This document shows, in pieces, positions 8,534-17,257 of a stretch of 64,000 bases of DNA (positions within the stretch are counted from its first letter, which is position 1; each line of letters begins with the position of its first letter). Location of the stretch: positions 149,842 to 213,841 of the forward strand of contig JAVJSI010000013.1 in NCBI GenBank assembly GCA_040219515.1. The letters run 5' to 3'. The notes under the pieces were generated by a model. It was not told where the DNA came from. It searched no databases and saw only the letters and a list, made by a program, of their open reading frames with translations. The translations under genes were made by a program, and so were the position numbers. The DNA comes from Acidimicrobiales bacterium (lineage in GTDB: Bacteria > Actinomycetota > Acidimicrobiia > Acidimicrobiales > Aldehydirespiratoraceae).

Positions 8534-9313
8534 ATGGACCTCTCGAAGGACTTCGCCGACCGGCGAGGCGCGGCGTTCGTCGTCGGCGGGAGCGGCGGGA
8601 TCGGTGCGGCGATCAGCGTCGCTCTGGCTGAGCGCGGCTGTGATGTGGCGCTGACCTACCGAGGCAATGAGGATGCGGCGACCGAGGTGGCGGCGGCGGT
8701 GAGCGCATGTGGTCGGTCGGCGTGGACGATGCCCATGGACCTGCAGTCCCACCAGACCATCGCCGCGACGATCGAGGCGATCGCCGAAGCCGCCGATGGC
8801 ATCCACACGCTCGTCTACGCCGCGGGTCCGCACGTCCCTCAGAGCCACCTGAGCACGATCGATCCGGGGGTGGTGCGTGCGCAGCTGGACATCGATGCCG
8901 CCGGCTTCTTCGCCATCGCCCAGCCGGCGCTCCCGCATCTCCGAGAGCGTCAGGGGTCGATCGTGGCCGTCACGACCGCCGCGACCCGACGGTTCCCCGT
9001 GCGCGACGGTCTGTCGTCGATCCCCAAGGCGGCGATCGAGGCCGCCATCCGCGGTATCGCCGCCGAGGAGGGTCGGTTCGGTGTGCGCGCCAACACCGTG
9101 GGCCCGGGCATGTTGACCGACGGGATGGCCGAACGGCTGATGGATTCCGGCGATCTCGACGAGCGAGCACTCGACGCCGCCCGTCGCAACATCCCGCTCC
9201 GCCGCTTCGGCGCCGCCGCAGACATCGCCGAGGCGGTGTGCTTCCTCGCATCCGATCGGGCCGGCTTCATCTCGGGCCAGCACCTCGATGTCGACGGTGG
9301 ATTCACCGTCTGA
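8534..9313 (+). CDS. SDR-family protein lacking the usual catalytic tyrosine
   Basis: About 259 residues with a clear Rossmann fold. FVVGGSGGIGAAISVALAE is the cofactor glycine loop and LVYAAGPH stands in for the usual NNAG. PGMLTDGMAERL and FLASDRAGFISGQHLDVDGG are the C-terminal SDR elements. The active-site YxxxK motif reads SSIPK, so the proton-donating Tyr is Ser, and the usual catalytic Ser lies in an altered TTAATRR stretch. It may therefore be an enoyl reductase-like, binding-only or otherwise atypical SDR. The start is ATG 8534 or GTG 8519; neither has a good ribosome site. It ends 5 bases before the convergent kinase gene. Confidence 0.8.
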   Translation: MDLSKDFADRRGAAFVVGGSGGIGAAISVALAERGCDVALTYRGNEDAATEVAAAVSACGRSAWTMPMDLQSHQTIAATIEAIAEAADGIHTLVYAAGPHVPQSHLSTIDPGVVRAQLDIDAAGFFAIAQPALPHLRERQGSIVAVTTAATRRFPVRDGLSSIPKAAIEAAIRGIAAEEGRFGVRANTVGPGMLTDGMAERLMDSGDLDERALDAARRNIPLRRFGAAADIAEAVCFLASDRAGFISGQHLDVDGGFTV

Positions 9314-9318
9314 CCGGT

Positions 9319-9999
9319 TCAGCGGGCAAGACGGATCTCGACGCCGGGGCCCTCGGGGGAGGAGAGCAGCCGGAGACCTCCGCCGTGGAGTTCGCAGATG
9401 CGGCGACAGATCGCCAGTCCGACACCGGTCCCGCCCGTCCCGCCCGCTCGGCCGGCCCGGAACAGTTCGATGAGACTCGCGTCGTCGGCCCAGTCCTGCG
9501 CGCCGGGCTCGATGATCCGTAGTCGCTGATCGTCATCGACGAGGTCGTGCGACACGATGAGCCGGCGAGAGGGACCGTTGGCCCCGTGGCGGGCCGCGTT
9601 GTCGAAGAGTTCGGTGAACATGTCACAGATGAGGATCGGGTCGGCCGTGATGCGCACCGGCGCCGCCTCGATCTCGAGTGGCACCATCGGGAATCGCACC
9701 GCCGTTTCGGCGGATGCGGTTCGGACCACGTCGGCGAGTTCCAGCGACCTCGGCTGTGCCGTCGACAACCGGAGATACTCCGTGAGGCGGCGGGCCACTG
9801 CGTCGAGACCGCGCACCGACGATTGCATGTAGGCCGCCAGCGTGACCCGCTCGTCCGCGTCGATGTCAGGGGCGTCGAGGAGGTCGAGTCCGATGGCGAT
9901 CGTGCGGATCGGCTCGAGCAGGTCGTGGCGGCAGAACCGTGCCAGTTCCTCGAGATCTCGTTCCGCGGGGGAGCCGACGTCGGTTGCGCGTGGGACCAT
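9319..9999 (-). CDS. Short soluble sensor histidine kinase (HisKA - HATPase)
   Basis: A 226-residue kinase consisting of a transmitter only. ARFCRHDLLEPIRTIAIGLD is the H-box with His25 (SHDLxxPLR subgroup), FTELFDNAARHG the N-box, and GTGVGLAICRRICELHGG the G2 box. No PAS, GAF or membrane part is present, so input must come from a partner, perhaps the stand-alone receiver just upstream. The ATG at 9999 is preceded by AGGAGGTGAT two bases away, an almost complete match to the 16S rRNA tail and the strongest such site seen here. It is probably the last gene of the CHASE kinase-receiver-kinase operon. Confidence 0.88.
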   Translation of the reverse strand: MVPRATDVGSPAERDLEELARFCRHDLLEPIRTIAIGLDLLDAPDIDADERVTLAAYMQSSVRGLDAVARRLTEYLRLSTAQPRSLELADVVRTASAETAVRFPMVPLEIEAAPVRITADPILICDMFTELFDNAARHGANGPSRRLIVSHDLVDDDQRLRIIEPGAQDWADDASLIELFRAGRAGGTGGTGVGLAICRRICELHGGGLRLLSSPEGPGVEIRLAR

Positions 10000-10060
10000 G
10001 TATCACCTCCTGTACCACCGCTCCTGTCGGCGGCCGGCGTCGGGACCTGAGGCGGTGCGA

Positions 10061-10471
10061 TCAACCGGCGGCGTCGGCCGGGAGCTCGGTCTCCAGGAGG
10101 TGGAGCATCCGATGGACGTCCATGGGCTTGGCGAAGAACGACGTGAAGGGGTCATCGCTGAAGTCGGACGCGCGGACGTCGAGGTCGGCGGTGACCATGA
10201 CGACCTTCGTGAGTGCCGCCGCCGTGTCGTCGCGTATCTCGGCGAGCACATCGGTTCCCGACATGTCCGGGAGATGGACATCCAGGAACACGAGATCGAT
10301 CGGCGTGGACTTAAGCGTCTGCAGCCCGCTGCGACCCGTGGCACACGAGACGGCTTCGAGGTCGGACCGTTGGCGCACGATCCGCTCGAACAGCAGGACG
10401 TTGGCCGGGTTGTCGTCGATGAACAGCACGCGTCGCGTCGCCACTCCTGCGGCCGCCTTTCCGATCGTCAT
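10061..10471 (-). CDS. Single-domain response regulator (CheY-like)
   Basis: A 136-residue receiver with no output domain. RVLFIDDNPANVLLFERI gives the acidic pair, LVFLDVHLPDMSG the phospho-Asp, VMVTAD the Thr position and FFAKPMDVHRML the Lys. The profile is close to receivers that act in phosphorelays. Its start overlaps the stop of the CHASE hybrid kinase gene by four bases (ATGA), so the two are translated together, and a soluble kinase follows 61 bases downstream. It is probably a phosphate shuttle between these proteins. Confidence 0.9.
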   Translation of the reverse strand: MTIGKAAAGVATRRVLFIDDNPANVLLFERIVRQRSDLEAVSCATGRSGLQTLKSTPIDLVFLDVHLPDMSGTDVLAEIRDDTAAALTKVVMVTADLDVRASDFSDDPFTSFFAKPMDVHRMLHLLETELPADAAG

Positions 10472-12657
10472 CCGCCCTGCGTGACTCTAGTCCCCGACGG
10501 GGCTCCCTCCCTCGCGGGGAGATGGCGGCCGATGGCGTCGAGCAGATCAGCAACATCGAACGGCTTGGTCAGGTATGCGTCGGCGCCGGCCGCTTCCAGT
10601 CGTCGCCGTGTGTCCACATTGGCATCGGCGCTGAGGATCACGGCGGGGAGGTCGGGCCGTTGCATCGAGCGGAGCTGACGCAGCAGGATTTCGCCGTCGG
10701 TGTCGGGCAGGTTCACGTCGAGGAGAAGCAGATCGATCGATTCCCGGCCGGCGATCGCGGCCGCATCGGCGCCGTTGCGGGTCGACAGGAGCTGGACGTG
10801 GCGAAGGTGCGCCACGGCCGCGCGAACGAGTGCGCCGTTCGTCTCGTTGTCCTCGACGGAGAGAATCGTGCCGGTCGGCTCGCGGTCGTCGGTTGCCGTC
10901 CGCGCGGTCTCGATCGTCGGCGTGCTCGGTGGCAACGACGCCTGGACCTCGAGGTCGACCCAGAAGGTCGTGCCGACGCCGACGGTGGATTCGAGTCCGA
11001 TCTCGGCGCCCATCTCCGCCACGAGCGTCTTCGTGAGTGTGAGACCGAGGCCCACGCCCTCGATGTCCGTCATCTCCGCGCCGAGGCGCTCGAACGGGAG
11101 GAAGAGCTTCGTCTGGTCCTCCGGGGCGATACCCGGGCCGGTGTCGCGCACCAGGATCCGACAGCCGTGTGCGCCGATCGGTTCGGTGGCGATCTCGACG
11201 GAGCCGCCGGGTCGGTTGTACTTGATCGCGTTGCTGCCGAGGTTGAGCAGCACCTGGGACAGACGCTGGCGATCGGAGCGGACCGACACATCGGCGGAGT
11301 GGACGTGGGCGCTGAGCCTGACGCCGTTCGCACTGGCCTGCGTGGACAGGAGCTGGACGACCTCCCGGATCAGCGCGTCGACCGGTACCGTCTCGAACGA
11401 CATGGTCATCTCGCCGGCCTCGATGCGCGAGATCTGGAGAACCTCGTCGATCAGAGCGAGGAGATGCCTCCCCGCGTGCTCGATCTGTGATGCCTGCTCG
11501 GCCTGCTCGGTCTCGGGGTTCTCCAGCTGGAGGATCTGCGAGAAACCGATCACGGCGTTGAGCGGCGTGCGCAGTTCGTGGCTCATACGCGAGAGGAACC
11601 GGCTCTTGGCCCGATTCGCCGCGGTCGCTCGTTCTCTCGCCCTCAGCGCGATCAGTACGAGCGCGGTCACGATCAGGCCGGCGGCCGCGGTCGCCCACTT
11701 CAGGGTCCCGTTGAGCGGTGTTCCTTGGGTCCCGTCGATGGCTCGGACGCTCCACCGACGGCCGGCGACGTCGATGACGCTGACCTGGGGCGAATCGAGG
11801 TCGACCGCCGCCTCGTCGGCGAGTCCGGGAGTGGCGAACACCACCGTCGACTCGGAGGCGGCCGCACTCGGGCCCAGATCTCGGATCTCCACATCGGTGC
11901 GGTCGTCGAGGGCGATCACGCTTCCCGTCAGGTCGCCCATGCGAAACGCGGCGTAGACGACACCCTGAAACTGCGCCTGCCGCTCCTCGGTCGTGCCCGG
12001 CGTCAGGGCGTCGGCGTACCAGGGCACCATCACGAGAAAGGCGAACTGGGTGTCGGTCTCCTGGACCAGAGTGGTCGGCGCGGTCGCCGCCGGTGCGCCC
12101 GTGTTGCGGGCTCGGATGGCGGCGTCGGCGCGGTTCTCGATGGCGAGGAGGTCGAGGCCGAACGCGGCTTCGTTCCCGGCCACGGGGTGGATCAGCGAGA
12201 TGGGGAGCAGCTCATCGGCGTCGCCGAGGGGGTGGAGTTCGAACGGGGGGAAGTCGGCCTCGGCTCGTGCCGCGCGCGCCTCGACGCCCCGGGAGTACTC
12301 GTCGAGCGCGGATCGTTCCACCAGCGGGGCCACGCCCACGACCTGCGCGCCGGGGAAGCGGACATCGAGTTCGAGCGACGTCACGTAGTCGGCGAAGAGT
12401 TGGTGGTCGTCGGCGGAGGACGCGACGACCTGACTGCGAAGACCGAAGAGGACCTCGACATAGGCCTCGACTCGCCGTTCGATCGCGTTCGCCGTGTCCT
12501 GGCTGAAGCGGGTGGCGAGGTCACGTTCGGTGGTGCGCTCCTCGGCTCGCAGCGCGAAGAAGGCCCCGGCGGTCACCGCGAGCAGCGCCATCACGAAGAT
12601 CGCGGCACCGAGCGGAAGCCCGTGGCGCTGTGCGCTTCGATACCACGGACCGTTCAT
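10468..12657 (-). CDS. CHASE-domain hybrid sensor histidine kinase
   Basis: A 729-residue membrane kinase from ATG 12657 (MNGPWYRSAQ); a longer frame to 12789 adds only low-complexity residues. A membrane helix lies at about residues 17-37. An extracytoplasmic CHASE-type sensor at about 40-320 (FPGAQVVGVAPLV, HPVAGNEAAFGLDLLA) is followed by a second helix near 323-343. HisKA carries the H-box MSHELRTPLNAVIGFS (His near 360), and the HATPase has LLNLGSNAIKYN, RDTGPGIAPED and GVGLGLTLTK. A C-terminal receiver (SVEDNETN, LLLDVNLPDTDG, LTKPFD) ends the protein. CHASE domains sense small extracellular ligands in other systems; the ligand here is unknown. It heads an operon with a receiver and a soluble kinase. 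Confidence 0.92.
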   Translation of the reverse strand: MNGPWYRSAQRHGLPLGAAIFVMALLAVTAGAFFALRAEERTTERDLATRFSQDTANAIERRVEAYVEVLFGLRSQVVASSADDHQLFADYVTSLELDVRFPGAQVVGVAPLVERSALDEYSRGVEARAARAEADFPPFELHPLGDADELLPISLIHPVAGNEAAFGLDLLAIENRADAAIRARNTGAPAATAPTTLVQETDTQFAFLVMVPWYADALTPGTTEERQAQFQGVVYAAFRMGDLTGSVIALDDRTDVEIRDLGPSAAASESTVVFATPGLADEAAVDLDSPQVSVIDVAGRRWSVRAIDGTQGTPLNGTLKWATAAAGLIVTALVLIALRARERATAANRAKSRFLSRMSHELRTPLNAVIGFSQILQLENPETEQAEQASQIEHAGRHLLALIDEVLQISRIEAGEMTMSFETVPVDALIREVVQLLSTQASANGVRLSAHVHSADVSVRSDRQRLSQVLLNLGSNAIKYNRPGGSVEIATEPIGAHGCRILVRDTGPGIAPEDQTKLFLPFERLGAEMTDIEGVGLGLTLTKTLVAEMGAEIGLESTVGVGTTFWVDLEVQASLPPSTPTIETARTATDDREPTGTILSVEDNETNGALVRAAVAHLRHVQLLSTRNGADAAAIAGRESIDLLLLDVNLPDTDGEILLRQLRSMQRPDLPAVILSADANVDTRRRLEAAGADAYLTKPFDVADLLDAIGRHLPAREGAPSGTRVTQGG

Positions 12658-12851
12658 GTCGTCCCGTCGGCGGGCACGGCCCGCCCTTGAGGCGCTGGTT
12701 GCCGGAATGCCGCCATCCGCGGCGACGTCCGCTTCGGTCGGGTTCTGAGCGAAGAAACCCGGGCCGCAGCATCGTCCACGACAGGCCACTGGCCATCAGG
12801 CGTCGCCGTCGGCCGGACGTCGTCGCCCGTGGTGGGAATCTCCGGCTCAGG

Positions 12852-13103
12852 TCACCTGTTGGCGACGAGCGGTTCGAGCTCGCCGCCGTAGAGCATCGTT
12901 TGGGTGCCGTCGACGCATGAGCTCACGACGATGTACGAGTTCAGGTCGGAGTCGACCCCCCGCTCCACCAATCGAACGACGGTGCCGACGAGGGAGTCGA
13001 TCGCCTCGATACCGGTGGGTGCGAGGTCGACGACGACGAAGCGTTCGTCAACGAGAGTTGCGTGATCCGTCGGTTGGGTGGGGCGGTGGCGTGAGGCGAC
13101 CAT
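12852..13103 (-). CDS. Small hypothetical protein
   Basis: An 83-residue frame from ATG 13103 (MVASRHRPTQPTDHATLVDE). I do not recognise the family. The central part VDLAPTGIEAIDSLVGTVVRLVERGVDSDLNSYIV looks like one helix between short strands, and the end has two scattered features, a Cys in SSCVDG and TMLYGGELEPLV. There is no signal peptide or membrane segment. It lies between the CHASE kinase and the divergent acyl-CoA synthetase, with 160-190 base gaps on either side. An AAGG before the start is a weak ribosome site. It may be real but could also be chance. Confidence 0.45.
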   Translation of the reverse strand: MVASRHRPTQPTDHATLVDERFVVVDLAPTGIEAIDSLVGTVVRLVERGVDSDLNSYIVVSSCVDGTQTMLYGGELEPLVANR

Positions 13104-13266
13104 GAGGCCTTCTTCGGACCAGGGAGCTCGGTTCTTTCGGAATCGGATCGACGCCGTTCTCGGTGTCACCGCCGTGTGAGTCCTATGGCCCATGCGGATC
13201 AACGACCGTCGTCCATGGGTCGCCGCCCGTTGCTAGGTTTCGACGACCGAATCCCAGGAGGAACCG

Positions 13267-14817
13267 TTGTATCCCGGAGCCCACGCCGCCAGTCGCCCCG
13301 ACCACCCCGCCGTCATCATGGCGTCGACCGGCGACCGCATCTCATACGCCGAACTCGACGACGAGGCCAACCGGCTTTCCCACGTTTTCCACGACCTCGG
13401 CCTGCGACCCGGCGACCATGTCGCCTTCTGCCTCGAGAACCACCCTCGGTTCCTCTCGCTCTGCTGGGGGGCCCACTACGCGGGCCTGATCTACACCGCG
13501 ATGAGCAGCCGCCTCACCACCGAGGAGATGGCCTACATCATCGACAACTGCGGGGCGAAGGTGTTCATCACGTCGCCCTACAAGGCGGATCAGGCCGCGG
13601 CGCTACTCGACCAGACGCCGGGGGTCGAACTGCGACTCATGCTCGATCGCACGATCGACGGCTACGACAGCTACGAGGATGCGCTCGAGGCTGCGTCACC
13701 CGAACCCCTGCCCGACCGGGTGGCCGGCACCGACATGCTCTACAGCTCCGGCACCACCGGACGTCCGAAGGGCATCATCCCGTCCGTGGGGCAGGTGCCG
13801 CTGGAGGAGGCCGGGTCCGGGGTCGGTGGGCTCGGCGCCATGCTCTTCGGCTTCGACGAGGATTCCCGCTACCTGTCGCCGGCCCCGCTCTATCACGCCG
13901 CGCCGCTGCGGTTCTGCATGGGCATGCACATGGCGGGTGGCACGGTCGTGGTCATGGAACGCTTCGATCCGGAGGACTACCTGCGCCTTGTCGGCGAGTA
14001 CCAGATCACGGTGTCGCAGGTCGTGCCCACGATGTTCGTGAGGATGCTGAAGCTGCCCGAGGAGGTCCGGGCGGCCTACGACGTGTCGTCGTTGCAGGCG
14101 TGCCTCCACGCCGCGGCGCCCTGTCCGGTCGACGTGAAGCGGCAGATGATCGAATGGTGGGGTCCGGTCATCCACGAGTACTACGCCGGCACCGAGGGCA
14201 ACGGGTTCGTCTACTGCAACAGCGAGCAGTGGCTCGAGCATCCCGGCACCGTCGGCTCTGCGCTCCTCGGCATCATCCACATCGTCGGTGACGACGGCGA
14301 GGAGGTGCCCGTGGGGGAGTCGGGCACCGTCTACTTCGAGGGCGGCGCCGAGTTCGAATATCACGGCGACCCCGAGAAGACGGCCGACTCTCGCCACCCG
14401 CGCGGATGGTCGACGCTCGGCGACGTGGGCCGGGTCGACGAGGACGGGTTCCTCTATCTGACCGATCGCAAGGCCTACATGATCATCTCGGGTGGTGTGA
14501 ACATCTATCCGCAGGAAGCCGAGAACGTGCTGACGATGCACCCCGCAGTGGCCGACGTCGCCGTGATCGGGGTGCCCAACGAGGACTTCGGCGAGGAGGT
14601 GAAGGGTGTCGTGCAACCGGTCGAGATGCCCGCCGACGACGCGGCCGCCGCTGCGCTGTCCCGTGAGCTGATCGCGTACTGCCGCGAGCAGCTCGCCGAC
14701 GTGAAGTGCCCGCGCTCCATCGACTTCCGCGAGGAACTCCCGCGCCACCCGACCGGGAAGCTCTACAAGCGTCTGCTCAAGGACGAGTACTGGGCCGACT
14801 CCGGCCGAACGATCTGA
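13267..14817 (+). CDS. Acyl-CoA synthetase / long-chain fatty acid-CoA ligase (AMP-forming)
   Basis: A 516-residue ANL-superfamily enzyme that activates a carboxylic acid to its acyl-CoA through an acyl-AMP. The motifs are in order: MLYSSGTTGRPKGI (phosphate loop), YLSPAPLYHAAPL, EYYAGTEGNGF (aromatic and Thr/Glu motif), TLGDVGRVDEDGFLYLTDR (hinge region), ISGGVNIYPQEAENVL, and PRHPTGKLYKRLLKDEYW with the catalytic Lys. It starts at TTG 13267, chosen because AGGAGG lies six bases upstream. The substrate is unclear; close family members act on fatty acids, steroid side chains or aromatic acids. An MFS transporter follows 19 bases later and may be cotranscribed. Confidence 0.9.
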   Translation: MYPGAHAASRPDHPAVIMASTGDRISYAELDDEANRLSHVFHDLGLRPGDHVAFCLENHPRFLSLCWGAHYAGLIYTAMSSRLTTEEMAYIIDNCGAKVFITSPYKADQAAALLDQTPGVELRLMLDRTIDGYDSYEDALEAASPEPLPDRVAGTDMLYSSGTTGRPKGIIPSVGQVPLEEAGSGVGGLGAMLFGFDEDSRYLSPAPLYHAAPLRFCMGMHMAGGTVVVMERFDPEDYLRLVGEYQITVSQVVPTMFVRMLKLPEEVRAAYDVSSLQACLHAAAPCPVDVKRQMIEWWGPVIHEYYAGTEGNGFVYCNSEQWLEHPGTVGSALLGIIHIVGDDGEEVPVGESGTVYFEGGAEFEYHGDPEKTADSRHPRGWSTLGDVGRVDEDGFLYLTDRKAYMIISGGVNIYPQEAENVLTMHPAVADVAVIGVPNEDFGEEVKGVVQPVEMPADDAAAAALSRELIAYCREQLADVKCPRSIDFREELPRHPTGKLYKRLLKDEYWADSGRTI

Positions 14818-14836
14818 CCGGCGGGAGGCCTCGCCG

Positions 14837-16390
14837 ATGCGCCCCGACGTCGTCGTCACGACTCGCGTCGTCGACGCGCCCACGCGTGATCGGCTGTTGG
14901 CGGCGCGAGACGACATGGTGCTCGAGCGCGAGATCGCGCCAGGCCGTTTCGAACTGATCGAGGGACCGTTCCACGAGTACTCGAGGACGGTCGAGCTCGG
15001 GGAGGAGACCGCCACCGGAACGGCGGTCACCCAGACACTCGAGTACACGGCCGCGATGGCCGGATTCGGTGCGATGTTCGCCCGCCCGATTCGCCGGCAG
15101 ATGGCCGATTTCTCGGGCAAACGGCCGTGGCCCTGGTGGAGCCCTCCCGAACGTCAGACTGCGCGCGTGTCCGAGATGGTGGCGCTGCTGTGCGCGCTGG
15201 CGTTCGTGATCGGCTACTCGATCAGCGTCACCACCCAGACGATGACCTTCGCGGTGGACGAGTTCGGGGTGTCGGACGCAGCCCAGGGCAACGCGCTCGC
15301 CTCGATCCGCGTCGGGGTCCTCATGTCGCTGGGCCTGCTGATGATCGCCGACCGGCGCGGCCGCCGGGGTGTGCTCATCGGCACGGTCACGGCCTCGTGC
15401 GTCGCCGCAGCCGCCGGCGCGATCGTGCCCAACATCGAGCTGTTGGCCGGCTCCCAGACGATCACTCGCGGCCTCGCCACCACGGCGAGCATCCTTCTCG
15501 GTGTCGTCGCCGCCGAGGAGGTCGGTCCTCGGAGCCGGGCCTACGCCGTGTCCGTGCTGGTGATGATGGGAGGGGCCGGCGCGTTCCTCTCGATCATGTT
15601 GCTGCCCATCGCCGGGATCGACGACTGGACGTGGCGTCTGCTCTTCGTCGTGCCGCTGCTGTTCCTCCCTCTCTGTCGTTCGGTCGCCCGCGTCCTACCG
15701 GAGTCGAGACGGTTCACCGCCGCCGAGGCCAGCCGGAACGACGATCATCCACCGGTCCCACCGACGCCCCGGGGCCAGTTCCGCAACCGGCTGCTCCTGC
15801 TGGCTGCGGCCGGCTTCATCCACGCGTCGTTTCAGGCCCCGACCAATCAGCTCCTCAACGACTTTCTGAAGGACGAGCGAGGGTTCTCGGCTTCGGGCAT
15901 CTCCGGATTCCGAATGGCGACATCGCTCCCCGGGATTCTCGGCATCGTGGTCGGCGGTCGGCTGGCCGAGGTGCACGGCCGTCGAATGGTCGGTGCGCTC
16001 GCCGTGCTCATCGGCGGGGCCACGACCGTGGTCACCTACAACACGACCGGCGGGGTGATGTGGCTGGTGGCCATCGTGTCGATCGTCTTCACCGCTGCCG
16101 CGGTGCCCGCGCTGGGCGTCTACGGGCCAGAGCTCTTTCCGACCTCGATGCGGGGGCGGGCCAATGCGGTGATCACCACCATCACGGTCGCCGGTTCGGC
16201 GACGGGGCTCGTGATCGCGGGCCAACTCGACGAACGGTACGGCGGGCTCAGCCGCGGGGTCACCCTGCTCGGCGTCGGCCCGCTCATCGTGGTGCTGATG
16301 GTGGTGTTGCTCTACCCGGAAACCGCGAACCTCGACCTGGAAGACCTCAATCCGCAGGACGCGCCGATCGTTCGCGGCCTCGACCTGTGA
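14837..16390 (+). CDS. MFS transporter with an N-terminal SRPBCC-like extension
   Basis: A 517-residue protein in two parts. Residues 1-100 are soluble and resemble the second half of a SRPBCC/polyketide-cyclase-type fold (FELIEGPFHEYSRTVEL, then TAVTQTLEYTAAMAGFGAMF). From about residue 112 there are roughly twelve hydrophobic helices. The loop after helix 2 reads MIADRRGRRGVL, the usual MFS signature D-R-x-G-R-R, and GRLAEVHGRRMVG repeats it in the second half. Substrates cannot be predicted; members of this group carry sugars, aromatic acids or drugs. Its start has GGGAGG upstream. It follows the acyl-CoA synthetase, which hints that the imported compound is an acid, but this is inference. 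Confidence 0.85.
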   Translation: MRPDVVVTTRVVDAPTRDRLLAARDDMVLEREIAPGRFELIEGPFHEYSRTVELGEETATGTAVTQTLEYTAAMAGFGAMFARPIRRQMADFSGKRPWPWWSPPERQTARVSEMVALLCALAFVIGYSISVTTQTMTFAVDEFGVSDAAQGNALASIRVGVLMSLGLLMIADRRGRRGVLIGTVTASCVAAAAGAIVPNIELLAGSQTITRGLATTASILLGVVAAEEVGPRSRAYAVSVLVMMGGAGAFLSIMLLPIAGIDDWTWRLLFVVPLLFLPLCRSVARVLPESRRFTAAEASRNDDHPPVPPTPRGQFRNRLLLLAAAGFIHASFQAPTNQLLNDFLKDERGFSASGISGFRMATSLPGILGIVVGGRLAEVHGRRMVGALAVLIGGATTVVTYNTTGGVMWLVAIVSIVFTAAAVPALGVYGPELFPTSMRGRANAVITTITVAGSATGLVIAGQLDERYGGLSRGVTLLGVGPLIVVLMVVLLYPETANLDLEDLNPQDAPIVRGLDL

Positions 16391-16399
16391 CCCGGCCGG

Positions 16400-17257
16400 T
16401 CAGTCGATCTTGAGGATCCGGGCCGCATTCCCGCGAAGGAACTTGGGCCAGACGTGGTCGCGGAAGGGCACGTCCTTCATCTCGGTCATGATCCGCTCGA
16501 TCGACAGACCCATCGGGAAGTAGCCGGCGTAGAGCACCTTGTCGGCGCCGCGGGTGTTCGCATAGTCGATGATGGCCTTGGGGTAGTGCTTGGGGGCGAA
16601 GGCCGACGTGGAGAAGTGCAGACCGGGCCACTTCAGCATGAGCTTGACGGCGAGGGCCTCCCACGGCTCACAGCCGTGGCGGGTGACGAAGGTGAGCTCG
16701 GGGAAGTCGTACATCACCTGGTCGATGCGCTCGACGTGTTGCGGCGAGAACGGCAGCCGCGGCCCGGGGATGCCGGCACACACGAAGATCGGCAGGTCGA
16801 GCTCACAGCACGTCGCGTAGACCGGATAGAACTTCGGATCGTCGATCGGCACCTGGGGCACACAGCCGGCCGGGAACGCGCCGACCGATCGGGTGTTGAA
16901 CTCGTCGTGCTCGCGGCGGATCTTGCGGACCGCACCGACGACGTCGTTGGGATCGACGTTGGTCTGGGCGATGAACCGATCCGGGTGGTCGGTGAGGGCC
17001 TTCTGCGACACCTCGCCCTCGCAGCCGATCAGGCCGATCTCGATGCCGTACTTGTCCATCTCGCCGATCGTCAGCGCGATGGGATCGTCGCTGCCGTAGA
17101 GCTCCTTCGGAACGCCCTTGAACATGTACTCGACCGGGAACTCGAAGTCCGTCGACTCGGTGTCCTTGAGCTGTCCACGGATGAAGTCGTACTGGCTGAA
17201 GTCCTGGGCCGGGAACGAGATCATGCAATCGATCGCCCCGATTCCGGTGGGCATCAT
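16400..17257 (-). CDS. Amidohydrolase family 2 protein
   Basis: A 285-residue TIM-barrel protein of the ACMSD / resorcylate decarboxylase-like amidohydrolase group. GCEGEVSQKALTDHPDRFIAQTNVDP, LDLPIFVCAGIPGPRLPFSPQHVERIDQV, FPELTFVTRHGCEPW and GADKVLYAGYFPMGLS are the typical blocks. The N-terminal metal motif is not H-x-H (it reads GIGAIDCMISFP), and the late Asp motif is AGYFP rather than SDYP, so it may be an atypical or metal-poor member. It is the last gene of the ABC transporter operon, with ATGA-type overlap to the small membrane protein gene. It may process the transported compound. Confidence 0.82.
   Translation of the reverse strand: MMPTGIGAIDCMISFPAQDFSQYDFIRGQLKDTESTDFEFPVEYMFKGVPKELYGSDDPIALTIGEMDKYGIEIGLIGCEGEVSQKALTDHPDRFIAQTNVDPNDVVGAVRKIRREHDEFNTRSVGAFPAGCVPQVPIDDPKFYPVYATCCELDLPIFVCAGIPGPRLPFSPQHVERIDQVMYDFPELTFVTRHGCEPWEALAVKLMLKWPGLHFSTSAFAPKHYPKAIIDYANTRGADKVLYAGYFPMGLSIERIMTEMKDVPFRDHVWPKFLRGNAARILKID

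Noticed and set aside
12658..12789. N-terminal extension of the CHASE kinase (Cys-rich MACRGRCCGPG)
   Set aside because: Low-complexity residues before a good Met just ahead of the first membrane helix; no ribosome site supports it.
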